In this document: positions 1 through 8,989 of the stretch, piece by piece
Layout of the letters: the number at the start of each line of letters is the position of its first letter
Numbering within the stretch: position 1 is the stretch's first letter
Notes under the pieces: model-generated
Databases searched by the model: none
Told to the model about the DNA's origin: nothing
The model's input: the letters and a program-made list of their open reading frames with translations, nothing else
Made by a program: the position numbers and the translations under genes
Assembly (NCBI RefSeq): GCF_036763085.1
Contig: NZ_JBAIYU010000017.1
Span: 263,634 to 327,633, forward strand
From: JBAIYU01 sp036763085
GTDB lineage: Bacteria; Bacillota; Negativicutes; DSM-1736; Dendrosporobacteraceae
DNA: 64,000 nt
Direction: 5' to 3'

Positions 1-1
1 T

Positions 2-226
2 GTTGAAAGTGGTACAGGCATATCAGCACAAATCAAGAATATTACTGTTGCGGGAAAGACGGGAACAGCAGAAAACCCTCATGGTGCATCCCACGCGTGG
101 TTTATTGGCTTTGCACCAGCTGATAATCCTGAAGTAGCGATTGCCGTGATAGTTGAAAATGGTGGATCTGGCGGTGGAGTTGCCGCTCCAATAGCTCGCC
201 AAGTTTTATTACAAGCATTACGTTAG
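2..226 (+). CDS. Class B penicillin-binding protein, C-terminal end (partial)
   Basis: This is the last 74 codons of a D,D-transpeptidase that crosslinks peptidoglycan outside the membrane; the rest lies left of the window. The reading frame contains the active-site KTG triad motif in VAGKTGTAEN, followed by the HAWFIGFAP stretch typical of the SpoVD/PBP2/FtsI family. Its stop lies 12 bp before prkC, so the two are probably co-transcribed; PrkC-type kinases sense muropeptides, which fits a wall-synthesis neighbour. Whether it is SpoVD-like or a vegetative PBP cannot be decided from this fragment. Confidence 0.9.
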   Translation, partial: VESGTGISAQIKNITVAGKTGTAENPHGASHAWFIGFAPADNPEVAIAVIVENGGSGGGVAAPIARQVLLQALR

Positions 227-238
227 GGAGGTGACTGG

Positions 239-2110
239 ATGATAAATCGTACATTAGATGATCGCTACACAATATTGGAACACATAGGTGGAGGCGGAAT
301 GGCTGATGTTTATCGTGCTCATGATAAATTGCTGGATCGTTCTGTTGCCGTTAAGGTTTTGCGCTCACAATTTACTAATGACGATGAATTTGTAACTCGA
401 TTTCGCAGAGAGGCTCAAGCTGCCGCCAGATTATCTCATCCGAATATTGTCAATATGTATGATGTTGGTCTTGATGAGGATACTTATTACATAGTTATGG
501 AGTATATTTCTGGGGAAACGCTGAAGGAAAAAATACAAAACGCTGGACCGCTTCCTGTTGAATTAGCTATAAAAATTGCATTAGAGATTGCCGAAGCGTT
601 AGAACACGCACACCAAAATAATCTTATTCACTGTGATATCAAGCCGCATAATATACTTGTTACCAAATCTGGTCGAATTAAAGTGACTGACTTTGGTATT
701 GCTAGGGCAGTGACATCCGCTACGATGACACATACGGGAACTATAATTGGGTCAGTCCATTATTTCTCACCCGAACAAGCAAAAGGAAGTGTGATCGGTG
801 CGAAATCCGATATTTACTCATTAGGTGTCGTTCTTTACGAAATGCTTACAGGTGTTGTGCCTTTTACTGGGGAAACACCTGTAGGAATTGCTCTGAAGCA
901 TTTACAAGAAGATCCAAAACCTTTACGTGATATAAATAATACTATACCTCCATTAACAGAGGCTGTCGTTCTTAAAGCGATGGCAAAAGAGCCTGAAGCT
1001 CGCTTTTCAAATATTACAGAAATGATTGCTGATCTTAAATTAGCGCAAGTTTATATGCGAGACGATCAAACAAGGAGGATCTCCAGAGAAGATTTTCCTA
1101 CACAGATATTACCTCGTATTACCACGAATGATAACGATCGCAATAATAATAATATTGATGTAATACAGGAAAAGGTTGCTGGAAATCAGCCTAAAAAGTG
1201 GATTTGGGGATTGTTGGCCCTACTCTTGTTAGGATTTTCGATTGGCGCTTTTCTGGCATTCGGAAAGTTCTGGAGTACTAATGAAGTTGCTGTTCCTAAT
1301 GTTGTAGGTAAACAAGTTGATGTAGCAAAAACAATTCTAGCTGGACAAAACCTGCGTGTTACTGCATCAGAAACTTTTAATGACAAGGTTCCCGCCGGTC
1401 AGGTAGTTTCTCAATACCCAGAAGCGGGTTCAACGGTAAAGGAACAGCGCACAATCACCATTTTTGTCAGTAAAGGCGGGGAAGTGACTGTCGTTCCAGA
1501 TCTTAGGGGTCTAAACCGTAGGGACGCAGAATTGCAGATCAAAAATGCGGGTTTGCAGATTGGAAGAATTGATGAACAATATGCAGATTCACCTACAGAT
1601 ACTGTGGTTAGTCAAAATCCTCGCCCACCAGCTCAAGTAAATAAAAATACGCCAATTGATCTTGTTATAAGTAAAGGCACCGGACCTAAGAAAATTTCAT
1701 TACCAGATTTTCGCGGTACTCCTTTAACTACTGTCAATACTCAACTGGAAAGCTTGAAACTTAAGTTGGGGACTGTAACGGAAGTGCCGAGTGATAAGTA
1801 TCCACCGGGTACTATAACTGCTCAGAATCCAGCAGCCGCAACAGAGGTAGTTGAGGGAGCATCAGTAGACCTTACTGTTGCAAAAGGCGTCGCAGGAAAC
1901 ATTAAACGAGCAGTTGTGCAGATAACAGTTCCTGAGGGTGCCTCGAAACAAGCTGTACAAATTGTTGTTACTGATACTAATGGGCGACGTGTTATTTACG
2001 AAAATGTACACAAGCCTGGTGATAAAGTGGAAAAAACTATCGAAGGTGTAGATCAAGTAAGAGTTCAAGTTTATATTAATGGTGTTCTATTACAAGAACA
2101 AACCATTTAG
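239..2110 (+). CDS. prkC: PASTA-domain serine/threonine protein kinase PrkC (Stk)
   Basis: Membrane Ser/Thr kinase of 623 residues. The kinase domain (about 10-270) has the glycine loop GGGGMADVY, the ATP lysine K39, the catalytic loop HCDIKPHN (D133) and DFG at D151. A single transmembrane helix sits at about 320-345, followed by three PASTA repeats (about 350-555) that in this family bind muropeptides or beta-lactams outside the cell, and a short beta-rich tail. The HRD arginine is cysteine here, making it a non-RD kinase. The start is fixed by AGGGAGGTGA 5 bp upstream. Position between a PBP gene and rsgA-rpe is the usual Firmicute arrangement; the partner PP2C phosphatase probably lies further left. 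Confidence 0.96.
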   Translation: MINRTLDDRYTILEHIGGGGMADVYRAHDKLLDRSVAVKVLRSQFTNDDEFVTRFRREAQAAARLSHPNIVNMYDVGLDEDTYYIVMEYISGETLKEKIQNAGPLPVELAIKIALEIAEALEHAHQNNLIHCDIKPHNILVTKSGRIKVTDFGIARAVTSATMTHTGTIIGSVHYFSPEQAKGSVIGAKSDIYSLGVVLYEMLTGVVPFTGETPVGIALKHLQEDPKPLRDINNTIPPLTEAVVLKAMAKEPEARFSNITEMIADLKLAQVYMRDDQTRRISREDFPTQILPRITTNDNDRNNNNIDVIQEKVAGNQPKKWIWGLLALLLLGFSIGAFLAFGKFWSTNEVAVPNVVGKQVDVAKTILAGQNLRVTASETFNDKVPAGQVVSQYPEAGSTVKEQRTITIFVSKGGEVTVVPDLRGLNRRDAELQIKNAGLQIGRIDEQYADSPTDTVVSQNPRPPAQVNKNTPIDLVISKGTGPKKISLPDFRGTPLTTVNTQLESLKLKLGTVTEVPSDKYPPGTITAQNPAAATEVVEGASVDLTVAKGVAGNIKRAVVQITVPEGASKQAVQIVVTDTNGRRVIYENVHKPGDKVEKTIEGVDQVRVQVYINGVLLQEQTI

Positions 2111-2126
2111 CAGGAGGGGCCGTATT

Positions 2127-3002
2127 ATGCTACAAGGAGTAATAGTAAAGTCATACAATAGTTATTATTACGTACAGACATCTAATAAAGTAACTATGTG
2201 TACTTTGCGGGGAAGGTTTAAAAAAGAACGCTTCTCTCTCCTAGTAGGTGATGAAGTGAAGTTCACGATGTTAGGGGAAGACAAAGGTGTAATTGAAGAA
2301 ATTATGCCCCGCCAAAGTATGTTAAGACGACCAATGGTTGCTAATGTTGACCAAGTAATTTTAACTTTCGCGGCGGTTAATCCTGATATAAACACCGTTT
2401 TAGTAGACAGATTTCTCGTATTAGCTGAGCTATCCAGATTGAAGATAATAATTGGTATTAATAAGCTTGATTTAGCTAATACCGATGAACTATCTAGCTT
2501 AATAAGTTTATACAGAAATATCGGATACCAAGTTATTACGCTATCAGCAAAGCATAATGTAGGAATTAACGAGCTAAAAGGATTGCTAAGTGATCATATA
2601 TCAGTATTTTCTGGGCCATCAGGAGCTGGTAAGTCTACTATTTTGAATGCTATAGAGCCTGGTCTCAAACTTAATACTGGCGAAGTGAGTGAGAAAATTG
2701 GCCGTGGCAAACATACAACACGTTTTGCAGAACTTCTACCGTTGTCCGGAGGCGGTTTCGTAGTTGATACACCTGGATTTAGTTTTACTGAGTTTAATGA
2801 TGTTTCCGAGATGGAATTAATAGAGTGCTTTCCGGAAATAGCCAAAATTTCACCGGCATGCAAATTTAGTACCTGCTTACACCTAAAGGAGCCTCAGTGT
2901 GCCGTTAAACAGGCTGTTCATGATGGTGTTATTACACAGCAGCGTTACGATTCTTATATCGAAATATTAACTGCAATTAAGGAAGCCAAGAAAGGGTTTT
3001 AA
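2127..3002 (+). CDS. rsgA: Ribosome small-subunit-dependent GTPase RsgA
   Basis: Circularly permuted GTPase that matures and checks the 30S subunit. N-terminal OB-fold, then G4 (NKLD) before G1 (GPSGAGKSTILN) and G3 (DTPGFS), which is the permuted order diagnostic of the family. The C-terminal zinc motif C-x4-C-x-H-x5-C is present in CKFSTCLHLKEPQC. I chose ATG 2127 because it follows AGGAGGGG by 8 bp; the open frame extends upstream to 2079 inside prkC with no ribosome binding site. 291 residues is normal. Operon with prkC and rpe. Confidence 0.96.
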   Translation: MLQGVIVKSYNSYYYVQTSNKVTMCTLRGRFKKERFSLLVGDEVKFTMLGEDKGVIEEIMPRQSMLRRPMVANVDQVILTFAAVNPDINTVLVDRFLVLAELSRLKIIIGINKLDLANTDELSSLISLYRNIGYQVITLSAKHNVGINELKGLLSDHISVFSGPSGAGKSTILNAIEPGLKLNTGEVSEKIGRGKHTTRFAELLPLSGGGFVVDTPGFSFTEFNDVSEMELIECFPEIAKISPACKFSTCLHLKEPQCAVKQAVHDGVITQQRYDSYIEILTAIKEAKKGF

Positions 3003-3006
3003 AATT

Positions 3007-3657
3007 ATGATTAAAATAGCACCCTCAATATTATCAGCAGACTTTTCGAAACTAGGCGAAGAAATTAGAAAGGTGGAAGCAGCTGGTGCTGATATGATCC
3101 ATATTGATGTTATGGATGGTCATTTCGTGCCGAACCTTACCTTTGGTCCACCAGTAGTTGCCGCTTTACGAAAAGTAACAAAGTTGACTTTTGATGTACA
3201 TCTTATGGTCGAAAATCCGCAAGACTTAGTAATTCCATTTGCTAAAGCTGGTGCGGACATTATTACAGTGCATGCTGAAACGACCCATCACTTGAATAGA
3301 CTGATACAAAGTATTAAGGAGGAGGGAGTTAAAGCAGCTGTAGCTCTTAATCCTTCAACACCACTTAGTATGGTTGAAGAAGTGCTTGAGGATTTAGATA
3401 TGATATTATTAATGAGTGTAAATCCAGGATTCGGCGGGCAAAAATTCATTTATTCGGTATTAGATAAAATTGCTAGACTACGTGATATGCTTCGCAAACG
3501 TAATATGAATATCGAAATTCAAGTTGATGGTGGGATTAATAGCGAAACTGCACCTAAAGTTATTGATGCCGGAGCTAGTATCTTGGTTGCTGGATCTGCT
3601 GTATATAACTCAGCTGATATAGATAAGGCAATTTTTGAACTAAGAGCAGGAAACTAG
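3007..3657 (+). CDS. rpe: Ribulose-phosphate 3-epimerase
   Basis: Interconverts ribulose 5-phosphate and xylulose 5-phosphate in the cytosolic pentose phosphate pathway. 216 residues, TIM barrel. Family motifs are plain: APSILSADF at the N terminus, HIDVMDGHFVPN with the metal His and catalytic Asp, HLMVENP, MSVNPGFGGQ phosphate-binding loop, and EIQVDGGIN with the second catalytic Asp. It starts 4 bp after rsgA, the common rsgA-rpe pair. It supplies ribulose 5-phosphate, the substrate of RibB encoded just downstream, although a separate promoter and riboswitch intervene. Confidence 0.97.
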   Translation: MIKIAPSILSADFSKLGEEIRKVEAAGADMIHIDVMDGHFVPNLTFGPPVVAALRKVTKLTFDVHLMVENPQDLVIPFAKAGADIITVHAETTHHLNRLIQSIKEEGVKAAVALNPSTPLSMVEEVLEDLDMILLMSVNPGFGGQKFIYSVLDKIARLRDMLRKRNMNIEIQVDGGINSETAPKVIDAGASILVAGSAVYNSADIDKAIFELRAGN

Positions 3658-3673
3658 AAAACATAATAAACAC

Positions 3674-3702
3674 TTGATTAAACTAAATTTCGATGATAAA
3701 AT
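3674..3702 (+). promoter_or_regulatory. Sigma-A-like promoter of the riboflavin operon
   Basis: TTGATT and TAAAAT are separated by exactly 17 bp, placing the start of transcription about 20 bp before the FMN aptamer. Five of six bases match in the -10 box and four in the -35 box. Confidence 0.6.
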
Positions 3703-3730
3703 TTATATATCGACAATTTTATAGTTAGCA

Positions 3731-3853
3731 GCCTTTGGGGCAAGGTGAAAAAGATTTTCTTTTAATTCCTGACCGGCGGTATAACCCGCGAGCCGTATGG
3801 CAGATCCGGCGTAATTCCGGAGTCGACAGTAAAGTCTGGATGGAAAAAGGCTA
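3731..3853 (+). promoter_or_regulatory. FMN riboswitch (RFN element)
   Basis: The conserved FMN aptamer blocks appear in order: TTTGGGGCAAGGTGAAA, CCTGACCGGCGGT, CCCGCGAGCC, GATCCGG...TTCCGGAGTCGACAG, AGTCTGGATGG. The element ends with an AAAAGGC that pairs back to the GCCTTT at its 5' end. It is followed by an intrinsic terminator, so FMN should stop transcription before ribD. Confidence 0.96.
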
Positions 3854-3932
3854 GTATTATGCATTTACTGCGTAGTATCTATTTGTTATGTCTATGTTTC
3901 TTTTTTCATAACTATTTTCCATGCTTTTTTAG

Positions 3933-3971
3933 GCTGTTAAAAAGTTTTAAACTTTTTAACAGCTTTTATTT
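3933..3971 (+). terminator. Riboswitch-controlled intrinsic terminator
   Basis: A perfect 12-bp stem (GCTGTTAAAAAG / CTTTTTAACAGC) with a 7-nt loop is followed by TTTTATTTT. It lies between the FMN aptamer and ribD, the expected expression platform. Confidence 0.9.
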
Positions 3972-3989
3972 TATCCTTGGAGGTCACAA

Positions 3990-5120
3990 ATGGATGAACA
4001 ATATATGCGCCAAGCCTTACATATTTCCCAATATGCCATAGGTCGCACTAGTCCTAATCCGTTAGTTGGTGCCGTTATCGTAAAAGACGGCAGAGTGGTT
4101 GGGCAAGGTTGGCACAAGCAGGCAGGAACTCCTCATGCGGAGATTCATGCTTTAGCACAAGCTGGTGAATTGTCAAAAGGATCGACAATCTATGTGACAT
4201 TAGAACCTTGCTCACATCATGGAAGAACTGGCCCTTGTACAGATGCTCTCATCAACGCTGGAATTGCAAGAGCAGTTATAGCAATGACTGATCCAAATCC
4301 ACTAGTCGCAGGAAAAGGTATCGAAAAATTACGTGACGCTGGAATAAGAATTTCAGAAGGTGTTTTAGCTGCAGATGCGGCTAAAATAAATGAAGTTTTT
4401 TTAAAATGGATATCTTGTAAAATTCCATTCGTGGCTTTAAAAACTGCAATGACTTTAGATGGAAAGATTGCAACACATACGGGGAACTCTAAATGGATTA
4501 CTGGTGCTAAGTCAAGACAGCGTGTGCATGAGTATCGAGATACATACGATGCTATAATGACTGGTGTTGGTACAGTAATTGAAGATAATCCGGAATTAAC
4601 TACCCGGTTGGAAACTAAAGGGAAAAATCCTACTAGAATAATAGTAGATAGCAAAGGGCGCATTCCTTTAAATTCTAAGATTATTACTGACAAGTCAGCG
4701 CCAACTATAATCGCAGTTACAGCACAAGCCGCTGCTGATAAAATTAAAAGCTTAGAAGCTGAAGGTATAGAGGTAATTATAGTTTCTGAGAAAAATGGCA
4801 GAGTTGATTTGAGTAGACTACTTCGTGAACTGGGTAATAGGAGGCTTACAAGCATATTGCTTGAAGGAGGAGCCGAATTAAACGCTTCTATGTTAAATGA
4901 GAATTTAGTTGATAAAATTCACTGTTTTATCGCTCCTAAAATAATTGGAGGAAGCAGTGCCCCAGGACCAGTTGGAGGGCAAGGAGTCGCGACTTTAGAC
5001 TATGCATATTTACTTGAAGATATAAATAGTGAAGTTATCGATGACGATATATTGATTACTGCTTATTTACGAAATAGGGAGGGACGAGATGTTTACCGGA
5101 CTTGTGGAAGAATTGGGTAA
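3990..5120 (+). CDS. ribD: Bifunctional pyrimidine deaminase/reductase RibD
   Basis: Second and third steps of riboflavin synthesis: deamination of the diaminopyrimidine, then NADPH reduction of the ribosyl side chain. The N-terminal deaminase (about 1-145) has the zinc site PHAEIHAL with catalytic Glu, and TLEPCSHHGRTGPC. The C-terminal reductase (about 145-365) has LKTAMTLDGKIATHTGNSKW and LLEGGAELNASML. 376 residues, usual length. The ATG follows GGAGGTCAC. It overlaps ribE by 32 bp, suggesting translational coupling. First gene of the FMN-regulated operon. Confidence 0.97.
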   Translation: MDEQYMRQALHISQYAIGRTSPNPLVGAVIVKDGRVVGQGWHKQAGTPHAEIHALAQAGELSKGSTIYVTLEPCSHHGRTGPCTDALINAGIARAVIAMTDPNPLVAGKGIEKLRDAGIRISEGVLAADAAKINEVFLKWISCKIPFVALKTAMTLDGKIATHTGNSKWITGAKSRQRVHEYRDTYDAIMTGVGTVIEDNPELTTRLETKGKNPTRIIVDSKGRIPLNSKIITDKSAPTIIAVTAQAAADKIKSLEAEGIEVIIVSEKNGRVDLSRLLRELGNRRLTSILLEGGAELNASMLNENLVDKIHCFIAPKIIGGSSAPGPVGGQGVATLDYAYLLEDINSEVIDDDILITAYLRNREGRDVYRTCGRIG

Positions 5121-5751
5121 GGTTAAATCTATTTCTCGAGGTCAAAAATCTGTTCGTCTCACAATTAATGCACTGAAGATTTTAACTGATGTTAAATTAG
5201 GTGATAGTATTGCTGTAAATGGGACATGCCTAACAGTAGTTGATTATAGCGATAAATTTTTTACTGCTGACGTCATGCCTGAAACTGTTGATAAGACAGT
5301 TTTAGCAAAGCTAAAACCGGGTGATACTGTTAATCTTGAGCGAACAATGCGTTTAGGTGATAGGTTTGGCGGTCATATTGTTAGCGGTCATATTGACGGA
5401 ATGGGTGTTATAAGTGGTATGACTAAGGATGATAACGCCGTTATTATTCGGATAGAAGCAGGACAGGAAGTTATGCGTTATATAATAAAAAAAGGTTCGG
5501 TCGCTATCGATGGTATCAGTTTGACTGTTGTTGAATGTACTGAAGAATGGTTTACCGTTTCGCTCATTCCTCACACTGCTTCAATGACTACTTTGGGAAT
5601 AAAAAAAACAGGTGATCCCGTTAACCTTGAGACTGATGTAATCGGTAAGTACGTTGAAAAACTATTGGGATTTAACTATCAGGACAACGTAGATAAAACT
5701 AAGTCTGGTATAACATTAGATTTCTTAGGTAAACATGGATTTTCTATATAA
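5089..5751 (+). CDS. ribE: Riboflavin synthase, alpha subunit
   Basis: Dismutates two 6,7-dimethyl-8-ribityllumazines to riboflavin and a pyrimidine. 220 residues made of two homologous lumazine-binding barrels: MFTGLVEELG and VNGTCLTVV in the first; GGHIVSGHIDG and SVAIDGISLTVVE in the second. The start lies inside the end of ribD, preceded by AGGGAGGGACG. Works with the RibH shell encoded two genes on. Gene name follows Bacillus/Clostridium ribE usage (ribC in enterobacteria). Confidence 0.96.
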   Translation: MFTGLVEELGKVKSISRGQKSVRLTINALKILTDVKLGDSIAVNGTCLTVVDYSDKFFTADVMPETVDKTVLAKLKPGDTVNLERTMRLGDRFGGHIVSGHIDGMGVISGMTKDDNAVIIRIEAGQEVMRYIIKKGSVAIDGISLTVVECTEEWFTVSLIPHTASMTTLGIKKTGDPVNLETDVIGKYVEKLLGFNYQDNVDKTKSGITLDFLGKHGFSI

Positions 5752-5792
5752 AAAGCGTTACAGCATTCGAAAATATTAGGAGGTACATAAAA

Positions 5793-7001
5793 ATGAAGTT
5801 TGATAAAATAGAAGATGCGATTGAAGATATAAAAAATGGTAAGATAATAGTTGTTATAGATGACGAGGATCGTGAAAACGAAGGCGATCTATTAATGGCT
5901 GCTGATAAAGTAACGCCAGAAGCGATTAATTTTATGGCTACATATGGACGTGGTCTTATATGTATGCCTGTTGTTGGTGAACGTCTTGATCAACTTGGTA
6001 TTGGTGCGATGGTCACCCAGAACACAGACTCACTTTCAACTGCATTTACCGTATCGATAGATGCATACGATGTAACGACAGGAATTTCAGCAGCTGAAAG
6101 ATCTTTAACTATTAAAACAGTATTAGATGAGAAAGCAACTCCTGATAGCTTAAGACGTCCAGGGCATATATTCCCTCTAAGATATTGTGAAGGAGGTGTC
6201 CTACGACGTGCTGGGCATACTGAAGCAGCCGTAGACTTTGCTAAATTAGCCGGTTTATATCCTGCTGGTGTAATTTGTGAAATAATGAATGACGATGGCA
6301 CTATGGCAAGGGTTCCGCAACTAATGGAATTTGTTGAAAAACATGGCTTGAAACTAGTAACAATTGCCGATTTAATTAAGTATCGCAAAACTCATGAAAA
6401 CTTTGTATTACGTGCAGCTGAAACAAAGCTGCCGACTAAATACGGTGAATTTAAGCTTATTGCTTACGAGAGTGAGTTAGACAAGCAGTGTCATGTAGCC
6501 TTAGTCAAGGGGGATGTTACTGGACAGGAGAATGTTCTAGTACGTGTGCATTCCGAATGCCTAACAGGCGATGTGTTAGGTTCGCTGCGTTGTGATTGCG
6601 GAGATCAGCTTTCTTCCGCATTAAAGAGGATCGAAGAAGAAGGTAAGGGCGTACTTTTATATATGCGTCAAGAAGGACGCGGTATTGGGTTAGCTAATAA
6701 GATTCGTGCATATGCACTTCAAGATAAAGGCAAAGATACGGTAGAGGCTAATGAGGCTCTTGGTTTTGCAGCAGATTTACGTGATTACGGAATAGGTGCG
6801 CAGATATTGGCTGATTTAGGGCTTACAAGCATACGTCTTTTAACTAATAATCCTAAAAAACGTGCAGGTCTAGAAGGTTATGGTTTGACTATTGTCGACA
6901 GAGTTCCTTTGGAGATAAAAGCAAATCGTTTCAATAAAAAATATTTATCAGCAAAAAAAGTAAAATTAGGGCATATGCTCAAACAATACGAGGAGGCATA
7001 A
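5793..7001 (+). CDS. ribBA: Bifunctional 3,4-DHBP synthase / GTP cyclohydrolase II
   Basis: Provides both precursors of riboflavin. The N-terminal DHBP synthase half (about 1-200) has the acidic loop DDEDRENEGDL and GHIFPLRY; the C-terminal GTP cyclohydrolase II half (about 205-400) has the zinc motif CLTGDVLGSLRCDCGDQL and RQEGRGIGLANKI. Catalytic residues of both halves appear present, so both activities are expected. 402 residues. Preceded by AGGAGG 10 bp upstream; follows ribE by 41 bp and precedes ribH by 3 bp. Confidence 0.97.
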   Translation: MKFDKIEDAIEDIKNGKIIVVIDDEDRENEGDLLMAADKVTPEAINFMATYGRGLICMPVVGERLDQLGIGAMVTQNTDSLSTAFTVSIDAYDVTTGISAAERSLTIKTVLDEKATPDSLRRPGHIFPLRYCEGGVLRRAGHTEAAVDFAKLAGLYPAGVICEIMNDDGTMARVPQLMEFVEKHGLKLVTIADLIKYRKTHENFVLRAAETKLPTKYGEFKLIAYESELDKQCHVALVKGDVTGQENVLVRVHSECLTGDVLGSLRCDCGDQLSSALKRIEEEGKGVLLYMRQEGRGIGLANKIRAYALQDKGKDTVEANEALGFAADLRDYGIGAQILADLGLTSIRLLTNNPKKRAGLEGYGLTIVDRVPLEIKANRFNKKYLSAKKVKLGHMLKQYEEA

Positions 7002-7004
7002 AAT

Positions 7005-7469
7005 ATGGCAAAGGTTTTTGAAGGACAATTAGTAGCAGAAGGGTTAAAGGTTGGTATTGTAGTTGCAAGGTTTAATGAATTTATTACTAATAAATTATTA
7101 GGCGGTGCTATTGACGCTCTTAAAAGACATGGAGTGAGTGAAGACGATATTGAAATAGCTTGGGTTCCAGGAGCTTTCGAAATACCGCTGGTTGCACAGA
7201 AAATGGCTTTCAGCAAAAAATATCAAGCTGTTATTTGCTTAGGAACTGTTATTCGCGGTAGTACTCCTCACTTTGACTATGTATGTGCTGAGGTAACAAA
7301 AGGTGTAGCACAAGTTGGAATGGCTTCTGGAGTGCCAACAATATTTGGTGTTCTGACAACTGAAACCATTGAACAAGCAGTTGAGAGAGCTGGCACAAAA
7401 GCTGGAAACAAAGGTTTCGATGCAGCTATGTCGGCTATTGAAATGGCTAATCTTATTAAAGATATGTAA
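7005..7469 (+). CDS. ribH: 6,7-dimethyl-8-ribityllumazine synthase
   Basis: Condenses the pyrimidine with DHBP to give the substrate of RibE; usually a 60-subunit capsid. 154 residues. Motifs: VVARFNEFIT, WVPGAFEIPLVAQKMA, LGTVIRGSTPHFDYVC (with the catalytic His in the HFDYV segment), and PTIFGVLTTETIEQAVERAG. Last gene of the rib operon; the ATG lies 3 bp after the ribBA stop with GAGGAGGC as binding site. Confidence 0.97.
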   Translation: MAKVFEGQLVAEGLKVGIVVARFNEFITNKLLGGAIDALKRHGVSEDDIEIAWVPGAFEIPLVAQKMAFSKKYQAVICLGTVIRGSTPHFDYVCAEVTKGVAQVGMASGVPTIFGVLTTETIEQAVERAGTKAGNKGFDAAMSAIEMANLIKDM

Positions 7470-7498
7470 AATATTTCCTGGAAATATATGGGGGTACT

Positions 7499-8053
7499 AT
7501 GAAGATAGGCATTATAAGTGATACCCATGGGTGTGCAGAAACATGGGTCAAGGTTTTTGATAAGTTTTTCTATGATGCTGACTTTATCATACATGCAGGA
7601 GATGTGTTATATCATGGGCCTCGTAATGACATTCCTGCAGAATATAATCCTAAACAATTAGCAGAATTGATAAATAGTAGTACTATACCAATAATTGTTT
7701 CGTGTGGCAACTGTGATGCTGAGGTTGATAGTATGGTGCTGGATATTCCTATCCAGTCACCATACTGCCATATTATGGCTAATAACTTTAGAATAATAGC
7801 TACTCATGGACACAAACTAAGTATAGACGAACAGCAAATGATAGCTTCTAAGTATAAAGCGTCTTTATTTATTACTGGTCACACTCACATAGCAAATCTT
7901 GCAAAAATAAACGGCATTATATTTTTGAACCCCGGTTCTCCAAGTATGTCCAAACGTGCTGATGGTAGAGGCACAATAGCTATTTTGGATGATGGCAGTG
8001 TAAGTTTAATTGACATTGAAAATGGAGAAGTACTACAAACAGAGTTATTATAA
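7499..8053 (+). CDS. YfcE/MJ0936-family metallophosphoesterase
   Basis: Calcineurin-like phosphodiesterase of 184 residues. Metal ligands of the family are visible: IISDTHG at the N terminus, HAGDVLYHG, SCGNCD, ATHGHKL and TGHTHIANL. These enzymes hydrolyse phosphodiesters in vitro; the natural substrate is unknown. Begins 29 bp after ribH with GGGGGTACT as binding site, so it may be read with the rib operon. Function beyond the fold is not asserted. Confidence 0.88.
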   Translation: MKIGIISDTHGCAETWVKVFDKFFYDADFIIHAGDVLYHGPRNDIPAEYNPKQLAELINSSTIPIIVSCGNCDAEVDSMVLDIPIQSPYCHIMANNFRIIATHGHKLSIDEQQMIASKYKASLFITGHTHIANLAKINGIIFLNPGSPSMSKRADGRGTIAILDDGSVSLIDIENGEVLQTELL

Positions 8054-8069
8054 CCTTAGGAGGGCTCAA

Positions 8070-8942
8070 ATGCAGGATCACTTGGTAAAAGCAACCGTTC
8101 CTGGATTACGTGCGTTTGCAGCGGTGACTACAAATTTAGTAGAAGATGCTCGAGAACGCCACGATTGTTATCCAATTGCTGCTGCGGCTTTAGGGCGTAC
8201 TATGACTGCAACTTTGTTATTGGCTGCTAACTTGAAAAACCAGGAGAGTGTTACTGTAAGAATAGCTGGTAATGGCATTCTTGGTGAAATAATAGCTGAT
8301 GCCGATGAGAATGGCAATGTTCGTGGATATGTCAAAAACCCACATGTAGATTTGCCGCTTCGCGAAGGTAAATTGGATGTCGGAGGTGCAGTCGGTTCTG
8401 GATCTATTTATGTAACTCGTTTTACTGGGCTTAAACATCCTTTTACGGGTAGTTCGGCTTTAGTAAGCGGCGAAATAGCTGAAGATGTTACAAACTATCT
8501 CTTAGTCTCGGAACAAACTCCTTCTAGTGTTGGACTTGGTGTACTTGTTGGACAAAAGCTAAATGTTTTAGCTTCAGGAGGCTTTTTCATTCAAGCTTTG
8601 CCAGACGCAGATGATAGTGCAATTTCCCAATTAGAAAAAAATCTCGCAACAATTCCTTCTGTATCACAAATGATTTCATCAGGTTTGGACGCAGAAGGAA
8701 TAATAAAGGAGATTTTTGCTGGGATGACAATCAACTTTAACGATAAATATCCAGTTAATTTTAATTGTCAGTGTTCATCAGACAAAATTGAGAAGGTGCT
8801 AATAAGCTTAGGTGAGGACGAATTAACTGGTTTGATTAATGAGGGACATGCGGAAGTAGTGTGTCATTTTTGCAGCGAGAAATACCAGTTTGATGCTGAA
8901 TACCTTCGTCAATTATTAGAAAGAATAAAGCAAAAAAAATAA
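8070..8942 (+). CDS. hslO: Redox-regulated chaperone Hsp33
   Basis: Cytosolic holdase activated by oxidation. 290 residues. Typical N-terminal core (VPGLRAFAAVTTNLVEDARERH, GRTMTATLLLAANLK, GNVRGYVKNP) and C-terminal redox switch with four cysteines: CQC and CHFC. The ATG at 8070 follows TTAGGAGGG by 6 bp; the frame remains open into the previous gene but without a binding site. In a strict anaerobe it would serve oxygen-exposure survival. Confidence 0.95.
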   Translation: MQDHLVKATVPGLRAFAAVTTNLVEDARERHDCYPIAAAALGRTMTATLLLAANLKNQESVTVRIAGNGILGEIIADADENGNVRGYVKNPHVDLPLREGKLDVGGAVGSGSIYVTRFTGLKHPFTGSSALVSGEIAEDVTNYLLVSEQTPSSVGLGVLVGQKLNVLASGGFFIQALPDADDSAISQLEKNLATIPSVSQMISSGLDAEGIIKEIFAGMTINFNDKYPVNFNCQCSSDKIEKVLISLGEDELTGLINEGHAEVVCHFCSEKYQFDAEYLRQLLERIKQKK

Positions 8943-8978
8943 AGGATCTGGTTTAAAACCAGTCCTTTTATTTTTATA
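8942..8978. terminator. Intrinsic terminator between hslO and rpmB
   Basis: An AAGGATCTGGTTT / AAAACCAGTCCTT hairpin followed by TTATTTTTAT. A-rich bases on the left side would let it serve the convergent rpmB as well. Confidence 0.8.
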
Positions 8979-8989
8979 TAGGATAATTA

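Noticed and set aside
3859..4041. Plus-strand open frame over the FMN riboswitch platform
   Set aside because: It spans the terminator and the ribD start, is Phe/Leu-rich, and is explained by the T-rich regulatory leader.
4217..4855. 212-codon minus-strand frame opposite ribD
   Set aside because: A shadow of ribD; no family features and no ribosome binding site.
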